This document shows positions 55,520-64,000 of a stretch of 64,000 nt of DNA, piece after piece (the stretch's first letter is position 1; every line of letters begins with the position of its first letter). The notes under the pieces were generated by a model. It searched no databases, was not told the origin of the DNA, and saw only the letters and a program-made list of their open reading frames with translations. The stretch covers positions 15,066,001-15,130,000 of the forward strand of contig CM034546.1 in the NCBI GenBank assembly GCA_020055645.1, given 5' to 3'. Made by a program: the position numbers and the translations under genes. This DNA is from Tomocerus qinae (lineage: Eukaryota > Arthropoda > Collembola > Entomobryomorpha > Tomoceridae).

Positions 55520-56733
55520 ATGATATCAGAGTTAATGAAGGATGCAGTATTTTTACACTTACATACATTCGAAGCTTGTGGAATGATCCCGTTCAAAGCG
55601 AAAAGAAATCCTCTTACTGTACATTTAACCAAAAATAGGAAAAAGGTATTCACTTGGGCAACCGGAGCAGTTTTAAACTTCTGTGTTGTTATATTTTTTG
55701 GGGCTTATCCATTGTACATGACAGTAATTTCTTCACCCCTACCAATAGCAAACTCAATGATGTCATTATGTTTGGCTACATTTACTCTCCTCTCCACGGC
55801 AACTAATTGCTCATTGGTCTTGGTGGGTCTTAATACTGCGCCACAAATCTTCAACAGAATGCTGAAAGTCGACCAAGAATGTGAAGGTAATAGTTAAAAT
55901 TCGTTATATATATTGGTAGGTAACTAAAAATTGTTTGTTGATTGTTTCTATTATTTTTAGAAATGAAAAAGAATTTCGCATCATCAATACTACCTAGAAG
56001 ATCGAGGAGATGGAACTTGATTGAAATAATCATTTCGTCAATCTTGCCACTGGAAATATTGATTTCTGCAACCGTTTCAATTTATGCAGTATTTGCAAGG
56101 GAGACTCTCTGCCAGAAGTATCTTCTTAAAAACGAGTTCACCACAATGGAGGTCGTCAAAACGCTCATCGTTGGTTCTTTTGCATTCTATATGTCCATGA
56201 CTTTCGTGGCTCCTGCAACAATAGTGCTGCAACTGGGATGTATCTACGTTCAGTTTACAAGTTACTGGCTGAAGTACGTTGAAGATATCTCAGGAAATGT
56301 CGTTCATCTGTCATTCAAGCTATACAATTCGTTTCGGATCTATCAAATCGATGTCAACAATTTTTGTATAATTCTCATTCCCCTTCTACTTTTTGTAGAT
56401 CAAGTTCTTTGCGTCATCTCGATTTATGGATCGATGAAGCTGAAAAGCCAAATGGGAATGCCAGCATATCTCTTCATGCCGTTGACGACGCTTATCCTGC
56501 TCATCCTGAATATATTCCTACTGCAACAGGGCTCACAAATGCATACTCTATCATCCCAGTTCTTGGCAGCCAAAAGAGTCCACAAAAATCCGCTTGTTCG
56601 ACGAATGGCTAGATCAATGAAACCAATAGCTGCGGAAATAGGGCACTTTGGATACATCGACAAAGGATTCTTCGTCACGTTCATGTCACTTCTTGTGGAC
56701 AACGTCATCAGCGTATTGCTGTCGTTAAGATAG
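55520..56733 (+). CDS. gustatory-receptor-like seven-helix protein 3 (two exons)
   Basis: Exon 1 is 55520-55886 and exon 2 is 55961-56733, with a 74-bp phase-1 intron (GTAATA...TTTAG); 379 residues, one more than genes 1 and 2 because of an extra codon near the start of exon 2. Intact, with the same seven hydrophobic segments and the terminal G-Y-I-D-K-G-F-F helix. It is closer to gene 2 than to gene 1 in intron size and in C-terminal sequence (S-M-K-P-I-A-A-E-I-G). Start ATG is in the same context (GACACGATG) as in the other two copies. Confidence 0.7.
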
Positions 56734-57408
56734 ATAACTTCCTGTAAGTAACCTAACTAACCATAATATTATTAAGATAGTAAGTATAAAAATTATCATT
56801 TTGCTAAAGTAGAACTGATAAAACCAGCATTTAAGTTTTAGCTAGCTGAGTAAAATCTTCAAAAGCGATTCAAATTTTATGCACCTCCTCTATGTTTAAA
56901 TTGAAAAGCAACAAGGAAAAGCCTCTGGGAAATTTCTGCGAAAAGTGGATCGAGGCTAATTCCTTAAGGTGCGATACCATTAGAGAATATCAGAAAAATG
57001 TTTACTCGTTCGTTTTAAATAGATGCCATATAACATCATGTTCCCAACCTTGATTGATTATTTTTCCTCCTTTTCCAAAATGTGAGAAACTATATATAAC
57101 TGTTTACCTTTTCTGGTGAATATTATATCCCGATTTTCTTTTCAATGATAAATAATAATAATATATGTATTGAAGGGTTTATGCTACTAGAACTTAGTTC
57201 AATGTTCACTGTAATAAATAGCATAAACTGACTTCTTTCGGAAACACGCTCATAAGGTACATGACATATTTTTGAATCAATGTTCAATCATCTTTGGCGT
57301 AATCAGGAACGATCTTCCACCTTGGATCATAGATAACGAGTATACTAGATAATTAGTAATTTGTTAAACATTGATTCAGTCATCTTACTTTTTCTTGCGG
57401 AAATTAAT
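56734..57408. other. 3' flank of receptor gene 3, nothing else recognised
   Basis: No coding sequence or clear AATAAA near the stop; AT-rich. Confidence 0.4.
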
Positions 57409-57960
57409 GTTGGTTTTCAAGCTTTTATAATTCTAAATAAAGGAAGATTCAGAGGAACAACAAACACTGATATAAAATCATGCTTTAAGGTAATTATTAT
57501 GAGATTTATTTAATGTTATAGCTTGATACAATAAAATTGTAGTAAAACCTGTTAAAACCGGGAAATACCAGTGGATCTAATTTTCTTGATGACCAACTTA
57601 TAATTCCAAGAAAAAAATTGAATCCTGACTAGCACTCTCCGTTAGTCCATCTACATAGAATACTTATTAAATTAAACATTAAAAGGGTTGAACTTTAAAT
57701 TAAATTGGTAAATAAATTGTTCTTGTAGATTGTTCTTGAATGTTGTCTTATACCCATAATGTAATATATAACAGCATGTATTTTATAAAAGGAGAAGAGA
57801 TACTAAAAATTGCACTCCTCCTTTACTATGTTCAAGTGAAGAGTCAGACTACAAGAGGCCAAAGGCGTATTTAGGGGTGTGCTAGGGTGTTTAAGCGCCA
57901 CCTAAATATTTTGAAAACACACTTAGATATTATCGTGTTTACATCAATAATAAATATTTA
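57409..57960. repeat. downstream module of receptor gene 3
   Basis: The longest copy of the shared 3' module, covering the material found at 41340-41830 and at 51850-52070. It shows that the three gene neighbourhoods derive from one ancestral unit that included at least 1 kb of downstream sequence. Confidence 0.75.
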
Positions 57961-57966
57961 ATTCCA

Positions 57967-58285
57967 AATTTTAAATATGGTAGAAGCGGAGTGAAATGTT
58001 TTATGCTAGTATTATAGGAAAAGCAATTGAACTTTTTAATGCCCGTTTTCTACTTTGACTATCGAAATGAAGTCAAAGTGAGCGCGCGGTATATCAGCAA
58101 CCAATGAACCTATGTACCCCAAAATCAATAGGGATCGTCACCAGTCGAAGTCATTGTCCAAAGGCATTGTTTCTGCCAAGTTTGGTTAATCTCCGTCATT
58201 GCATTCGAAAGTTATCGTGTACGCGGACGGACGTAGGGAGAGACTGTGCAATTCTATAAGCTCAGTTTCGCAGGCGAGCTAAAAA
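57967..58285. repeat. interspersed repeat (ACGGACGGAC family), copy 2
   Basis: Same block order as 40460-40770. Its place relative to the receptor downstream module differs (after it here, before it near gene 1), so it is an independent interspersed repeat rather than part of the gene duplication. Confidence 0.7.
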
Positions 58286-58490
58286 TGACGCCCTGATTTT
58301 AAAAAAAATGAAAAAAAGGGCGCCAATACTTTTTTTGTATGGAAACCCCGAATTGGGGTATATGGCCGGGGTTTTTACAGGGTACAATCGTACAATCTTT
58401 AGTGTCTGAACCAACTTCTGAGAAAAAACTGCGTGCGGAATATGTAACATGGATTTTTAGCATTTTTTAGCATATTACATTACGAAATAC

Positions 58491-58944
58491 TACGACTACA
58501 CCGGGGGAACTTTTGAGCATCTGTACCTGCTCAAAAGTTAAAAGGAACTTTTGAGCACCCATGCAGCATTTGGCATAGGTGGGCATGCCATGAATGCCAG
58601 GTAATGCCAGAAGCTTTACAAATAACCTATTTCATGGTTGGGTTGCTGCAAACGGGACGTAGTAACCGGAAATTTTTTTCCCAGTGCAAAAATCAGGCAA
58701 CAAATTTCTAAGTATTTTCAAAACCAGTCACTATTTGCCTCTTTTTTGACCTAACCTTATAAAATTGAAATCCCCAAACATTTATTATGTTAATTTTTAT
58801 TAGGTTAGGTTAGAAAAAAGGCGAAAATAGTGACTGGTGGCTTATAAAGTGCCCACCTATGCCAAATGCTGCATGGGTGCTCAAAATTTCCTTTAAACCT
58901 TTGAGCAGGTGCAGATGCTCAAAAGTTCCCCAGGTTACGACTAC
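58491..58944. mobile_element. 436-bp non-autonomous DNA transposon with 9-bp TSD
   Basis: The element at 58500-58935 starts ACCGGGGGAACTTTTGAGCA and ends with the complement of ACCTGGGGAACTTTTGAGCA. Inverted arms are about 85 bp. The perfect 9-bp duplication TACGACTAC flanks it (58491-58499 and 58936-58944). Its core at about 58635-58850 is the reverse complement of the core of the 17041 element, although the arms are unrelated. 9-bp TSDs with long arms are typical of Mutator-like elements. Confidence 0.9.
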
Positions 58945-59339
58945 GACGTACGGGCGGACAAACTGTGCGGTTCTACAATCTGCCTAAGCCTTACTGAAAC
59001 GCAGGCGATCTAAAAACGAACAAGTTTGGTGAAAAGAGTAATAATATAAATACGACTAACTAACCAATACGAATATTTTTTTATTTTTCACCTACCGTAT
59101 TGGTTTGGCTATAACCTTACCTAAAACCAAAAGTATTATTAAATGCCTGAAAATATTAAATCTGCTTAAAAATGAATTTTAATAAAATTTAAATATGGAA
59201 GTTGCGATGACAATTCTCTGCTCTTTGCGTTGTTATTGTTATTTGGGTCAACCAAAGCCAAAATAAATCTCCAGCTCTCTTTGGTGCCCACTGCCCAACC
59301 ATATACACTACTCTCTCTCTGTCAAATTATTAACTTCGC
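58945..59339. other. intergenic, nothing recognised
   Basis: Mostly AT-rich; contains a GACGTACGGGCGGAC word related to the end of the ACGGACGGAC repeat family at its start. Confidence 0.4.
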
Positions 59340-59612
59340 ATGTTGCTAAGCAAACATAGTCTCATGTTAATTACTTAGAAATACCAACTGACCTTAAAGT
59401 ACCAATATATGTCGTGCTGGTGTTGCACACAATGCACGCGGAATATATATTTCTATTTATAGACTAGCTGTCGTATATTTGCGGGACTTCTTACTTATTA
59501 CAAGTGGTTATACATTATTTAACATCTATCTGATTATTGTGTCAGGCGTCTTTTCTCATGTTTTTTAAGAAGTAAGCGGAATCGTGGACATATTAATAAA
59601 ATATGCACAACC
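59340..59612 (+). repeat. fourth, gene-less copy of the receptor 5' flank
   Basis: A diverged match to the 5' flanks of the receptor genes: GCTAAG, CTCATGTTAAT, AATACCAACTGACCTTA, ATATGTCGTGCTGGTGT, and then TCTTTTCTCATGTTTTTTAAG and a TAATAAAATATGCAC block, in the same order as in the flank of gene 2 (49155-50245). No exon 1 or exon 2 follows. Confidence 0.5.
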
Positions 59613-60089
59613 GTGTTACAAAAGACTGTTGGTGTGACTAAACATTAACTAATGTAGTTCATGTCAAACGGTTGTAAAAATATTTTTGGTATAGAAAACT
59701 AAAGTATTGTCTCGTACTTTAGTAAGGTTTTTTAGGCCAATGACAAACAAGCGGAATTATTCTCTCTTTATGATTCTACATGCTTTATATTTATCCCTTG
59801 TTTTACATTGTACTCATGTGGGAGTGAAAATAAAGTCGTAAATCAAGAAACTTTATCGGTGCTCAAATCCTTGAAAAATCATTACATACTTACTGTGACA
59901 TAATAAAATCATACCATATCAATGTAGGACAAGAAGCTGACTGAAACGGACGCGTATTTCGTGCAAGAAAAAGCGAGCTTGGTTTTTATTTGAAATTTCC
60001 TATCTTACTAATGTTAAATATGTAAGTTTCAAATTTCTGTAACTATAGCTTCGAAATTTATCGGGCCTTGTAATTTACAGATATAGTTA

Positions 60090-60350
60090 ATTTGAATCAA
60101 GGCTGTATTGAGGGGGGCATTGGGGGCAAATGCCCCCCCGAAATCTAAGAAAAAGGGAAAATTTTTCTCAAAATACCAAAAAATTTCGCGTTTCGCGCGA
60201 TTTTATGTGATTTTTTGGCTATTTGTGACTCAATTTAGACAAAATAAGCCAAAATTTTTCGCGCTGCGCGCGATTATGCCTAATATATATTGTCCTATAA
60301 TATCATTGCCCCCTCCGAAATCGACTTCTAAATACGGTATTGATTTGAAT
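60090..60350. mobile_element. 245-bp G-run MITE, third copy, with 8-bp TSD
   Basis: The element at 60098-60342 starts CAAGGCTGTATTGAG and ends CTAAATACGGTATTG, flanked by the perfect 8-bp duplication ATTTGAAT (60090-60097 and 60343-60350). The interior has a G-run/C-run hairpin and two TTCGCG(C) palindromes. It is a diverged, longer relative of the 11858 and 40184 copies. Confidence 0.8.
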
Positions 60351-61843
60351 GCGGTGATTCCAATGATGCATATGATTAGCGATATCGACCGACATATATA
60401 TTTAAATTAAGGTGAAAAAAATTAAGGAGTTTAATGGGTTAAGCTGTGGGCGGGAGTGGAGGAAAAGTAAAAAGGTTGAGGTTGAAAATGTCCAAAAGCA
60501 TAACATTAGGCCGCCCTTACGTGGATATCATTAATTCGTATTGCACATCGTATTTTTTTAGTATCTCAACTGTGGTCTGTGGTTATGTTTGTATGATATA
60601 TTTTACCATTTAAGAGGAAAATTCACTTTCATCTAAACTCGTCTTCTATTGATTTGCCTAATTTAATTATTTTTTATTTCGATGGATTTTCTAATTTTCT
60701 TCGTTATGCAGTACTAAAAACGGAAATCTTTTTTCTCCTTGTTCTTTAACAGTCTCTGTTTGTTTAAGGTTACTATGGAAGAATAAAGCTGGGCAAGCTT
60801 GCGTGTCTATTGATTCGTCATTCCAGAGAGTGTTTACTTTCCAGTGAAGATAGGAGGAATAAAAGTAATCATGTAGTTGCATGACAATGACTATTAATTA
60901 CCTCTTCTTGGAAATTTTTTCTGCGATAGTTTTCCAGGAGAGTAAAACGGGCCTATTCTGCATTTTCATAGCAGTTGTTAGAAATGGAGGGTGTGAAACT
61001 TTGAATAAAAGATGCACAGACAATATAGAAATTAACGTCCAATAAATAAATAATATTCTGCTCAAAGCTTTTAGTTATGAAATTGTCTTACTGTCGTTGC
61101 TTTTAACGTGATATCATGTATGTATATGTTGTATAAGGTTTTTCATTTGTTATATAAAATCACTTGCTATTAACCTCTAATTGAATGTTGTTTTATGTAA
61201 ACTGCCGTCTTTATAATGTATGAAGCATATGAAAGCGCTCGGTCATTCTTATTTCCTGCTTATATCTTCTCCAAAAATTATTAGTCCTTTAGCAACTGAA
61301 AATAATATTATAGATTTGCTATAAACATTTGTTTTTTTCCACGCGTTTAACCTTTCCAATTTGCATGTATTCTCGTACGGTACGGTATTAACCGATACTT
61401 TATTAGATATTTAGAATTTTGTGACCACAGTTTCATAAATACAATGTATTCACATTGTTAACAACAAGGTTCTCATTGGAAAAAGTTGTTGACAAGAGTC
61501 CTTCCTTCTTTTTGTACATTTGTTTCCTGCACCGAGAGGAAACCCACAAAACACGGTCAAGATATTCGTGTTGCAACTTTGAGGACAATGACATATTTAA
61601 TCAATAAAAATTAAGCTGGCACACTGGACAATATGTTTGTACCATATAGATCTATCTGCACCATTTGTCGCACTGAGACGTAGATAGCAATTTGCTAAAA
61701 AGATAACTTATCGGATACGCACTCAATACGAAATATGAAAAGTATACTAGAAATTTGGGTTTAGAGTCGTCATTAAATTTCATAGGTTTGAAACTTAATA
61801 GTAGTTATAATAATTGCAGTGCAAAATCATTTCTTCTGTAAAA
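60351..61843. other. intergenic 5' flank of the second intact IR-like gene
   Basis: About 1.5 kb of AT-rich sequence with no gene or repeat recognised; the promoter of the 61844 gene should lie in its last part. Confidence 0.4.
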
Positions 61844-64000
61844 ATGAAATTTGAAACATCTTATTATCATCTAATATTTGTTCTCGGCGTCTTAAGATTG
61901 TGCTTAGCATGGAAGTTATCCGAAGTTTTGCAACTCGAAAGTGACTGCTATATTAACATGATATGGCAGCAAAATATAATTACCACTCCAAGAGAAGATT
62001 CTTTAACTGAGGAAGTTCAAGAGATCAATATTCCTTTTGTAATTACAAAAGTAAAGTTCAAAAAGAAGGAATATTGTACTAAGAAAATATTAGATATTAA
62101 TTTTCGAGGGGATTTGTCCAATTTACCGGTTTTCAAAATATGCGAAAAAATATACAAGAACAATAACTTGACTATATCACCCCCAGATCAAAGAAATCGT
62201 CAAGTTTGTCTAGTTCATATTATCGTCAACTTGAACCCAATATTTTTTATGGATACGGCACTAATTATCCATGCCAGTGAAGTTTCAGACACGCAAGGAA
62301 TATTTAACAGCAATAAAAAACTAGTCCTTGATAAGGGATATAATTTCGGGGAACATTCTTCAGTTTACACTCTCCTGGATGGAGAAACTCTGGAAAGAGT
62401 AAAATCTAAACCAGGCTTACTTTTTCACAGGGGGCATAATTCACTAGCCAACAATTCATACAAATACGTAGATAGTATTTTGTTGTCAAAATCCTGGTTG
62501 TTGCTATCATCATCTGATTCGGGTGACTCAGCAATTTATTTTGTTTCCCCTCACTTTGGATCATATAATATTGAAGTAGACATTGTGCATTTATGTTCAC
62601 GAAATGAATGCTCACAGCATCTGCGTAAATTGGCATTAAAAAATTTCGTAAATAACGGTTTTGCTAAGAAACTAATAGTCTCTATCTACGATCCAACTTC
62701 TTGGGGAGAAAAGACTAGAAATAACTATTGCGGGAAACCATTACGAAACGCATACTTTACGAACTTTAGATTTGGTGATGGAGTAAGCCTCGCCCTACCG
62801 ATTTATTCTCTAATTTTGGAAAATTTTTCCAATTGTACTATATCTATCCAGAGCACACAACATATATGCATTCTTACTTTAATGACAGAAATTATACAGT
62901 TAATATTTCAAAGATACGCTCTGATGGGAGTTATTCTTAATCCACATCAAACTATAATTCCAACAGCAAAAGAGTCCTACAATTTTATTTCCTGTGTCGT
63001 TTTGGAGGATGAGAGTTTGTCCTTTTATGGGTACATTCGTCCATTTCAGCCGCTTGCCTGGCTCGCCATTGTTACTACAATCACCATTTTATGCGCCTTT
63101 ATACATAGTGTCATGTATTACAAAGGCAAAGAAAGTATTCCATTCGTCTTGATCTGTTATGCATATTTATTGGAAGTCAGTTTTTCTTCATTAGCAGCAA
63201 AAGCAGGGAAACACGTGTGGCTCAAAATGGTTATCGGTCCATCGCTGCTAATGTTCATTGTGCTCACCAACTGCTACAAAGGAATTGTGATCACTGATCT
63301 AGTAGAGCCAAGGCCTGTCAAACAAATTGAATCGTTCGAACAATTGGCAAATCTGTCCTCAATTACCATTTTTAGCAGTTTCACTGCTACTAGTGATTTC
63401 CATCCTTTTGAAGTTCCTTTGTTTATGCAGGGTAATATCCTGCTATACTATTTTTGTTATAAAGTAAATGGCAGTCATACAGATTTGAAAAAATGCATAC
63501 ATTATATAAATATGTCAATCAAAATATTTCGAGGCACTTTCCGCAATGAAAGTGAAAGCACAGTCGAGGCAGCTGTTCAGGCATTTCATATTACAGGATA
63601 CCAATTCTTTTCACAAACTTTTGATTTCATGCAGGATACAGAAATTGTCAAAAATACTAAGAATGGTATATTTACTAATGTTGTTGAAAGTATTAACAAA
63701 AATATTCGATTCCCTCCTGGATTTCCTTCTGTCAGTGTTCAGAAATGGATCGCCCAATGCAACAACTCTGTGCTGATTCTCAAAAGCTCAAGGCTACATC
63801 GACTTCTGAATGACTCATATTGGAATCCAAAATATGGAGGAACTAAACCAAAAAGAAAATTGTATCATGGAACCGAAGAAAACTCTTTTCAAGCAACCTC
63901 ACTATACAATGTAGTTGATACGGACAAAATTCCATTGCTTAATAGTTTCTTCAAGCGAAAATTGTATGTGCTATCTCAATCGGGGCTTTACGATATATGG
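61844..64000 (+). CDS. ionotropic-receptor-like protein, second intact copy (cut by window edge)
   Basis: From ATG 61844 the frame is open for 719 codons to the last base of the window, with no stop; the paralogue at 13204 is 832 residues, so about 110 codons including the last membrane helix lie beyond. The leader is hydrophobic to about residue 24. N-terminal K-L-S-E-V-L-Q-L-E-S-D-C-Y-I-N and E-D-S-L-T-E-E-V-Q match the other copies. M1 is at about 403-424, the pore and next helix at about 435-483 ending N-C-Y-K-G-I-V-I-T-D-L-V-E-P-R-P, and an S2-like region follows with W-I-A-Q-C-N-N-S-V-L-I-L and Y-W-N-P-K shared with the paralogue. It is on the opposite strand to, and 46 kb from, the 13204 gene. 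It is probably functional. Confidence 0.75.
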   Translation, partial: MKFETSYYHLIFVLGVLRLCLAWKLSEVLQLESDCYINMIWQQNIITTPREDSLTEEVQEINIPFVITKVKFKKKEYCTKKILDINFRGDLSNLPVFKICEKIYKNNNLTISPPDQRNRQVCLVHIIVNLNPIFFMDTALIIHASEVSDTQGIFNSNKKLVLDKGYNFGEHSSVYTLLDGETLERVKSKPGLLFHRGHNSLANNSYKYVDSILLSKSWLLLSSSDSGDSAIYFVSPHFGSYNIEVDIVHLCSRNECSQHLRKLALKNFVNNGFAKKLIVSIYDPTSWGEKTRNNYCGKPLRNAYFTNFRFGDGVSLALPIYSLILENFSNCTISIQSTQHICILTLMTEIIQLIFQRYALMGVILNPHQTIIPTAKESYNFISCVVLEDESLSFYGYIRPFQPLAWLAIVTTITILCAFIHSVMYYKGKESIPFVLICYAYLLEVSFSSLAAKAGKHVWLKMVIGPSLLMFIVLTNCYKGIVITDLVEPRPVKQIESFEQLANLSSITIFSSFTATSDFHPFEVPLFMQGNILLYYFCYKVNGSHTDLKKCIHYINMSIKIFRGTFRNESESTVEAAVQAFHITGYQFFSQTFDFMQDTEIVKNTKNGIFTNVVESINKNIRFPPGFPSVSVQKWIAQCNNSVLILKSSRLHRLLNDSYWNPKYGGTKPKRKLYHGTEENSFQATSLYNVVDTDKIPLLNSFFKRKLYVLSQSGLYDIW

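Noticed and set aside
58790..58806. TTAGGTTAGGTTAG considered as an interstitial arthropod telomere repeat (also near 17262 and 23863)
   Set aside because: Only two to three units, and two of the three sites belong to the shared transposon core.

Overview
This is a stretch of animal nuclear DNA, almost certainly from an arthropod. It is AT-rich, has long gene-poor spaces, GT-AG introns, many short DNA transposons with clean target-site duplications (TSDs), a non-LTR retrotransposon, and expanded families of chemoreceptor-like membrane proteins. A springtail (Collembola) or a similar early-branching arthropod would fit, but the species cannot be fixed from this sequence. Nothing bacterial is present.

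Host genes. (1) Ionotropic-receptor-like (iGluR-related) genes: an intact one on the minus strand (13204-15702), a second that is open to the window edge on the plus strand (61844-64000, 719 codons so far), a truncated N-terminal relic (16195-16440, minus), a weaker N-terminal relic (20836-21030, plus), and a divergent copy broken by one in-frame stop and one frameshift in a T tract (31749-33717, plus). (2) Three tandem two-exon seven-helix genes, best read as gustatory receptors (36780-38311, 50608-51833, 55520-56733), each 378-379 aa and split at the same codon. Their 5' flanks are duplicated with them, and a fourth 5' flank at about 59340-59612 has no gene behind it. (3) Between the first and second receptor lies a two-exon gene on the minus strand for a large secreted, cysteine-rich repeat protein (43494-47151).

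Mobile DNA. The left end (2.9-8.6 kb) holds a decayed protein-primed-type family B DNA polymerase (Polinton/adintovirus-like), then a decayed DUF6589-like protein with an embedded PHD-like finger, then a RecQ-type helicase. A nearly complete LINE (23854-29043, one stop and one frameshift in ORF2) sits exactly at the centre of a 389-bp fold-back element with 5-bp TSDs. At least eight short DNA transposons can be delimited to the base, or nearly so, by TSDs of about 8-9 bp. Two of them (17041-17953 and 58500-58935) share the same internal core but carry unrelated terminal repeats. A tRNA-like SINE with a 13-bp TSD lies at 54225-54676. Minisatellites occur at 17458, 30932 and 33786.

The receptor and receptor-like genes suggest a chemosensory neighbourhood evolving by duplication and loss, with transposon insertions inside the duplicated flanks giving a relative time order. 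Identification rests on motif reading only; no database search was possible.
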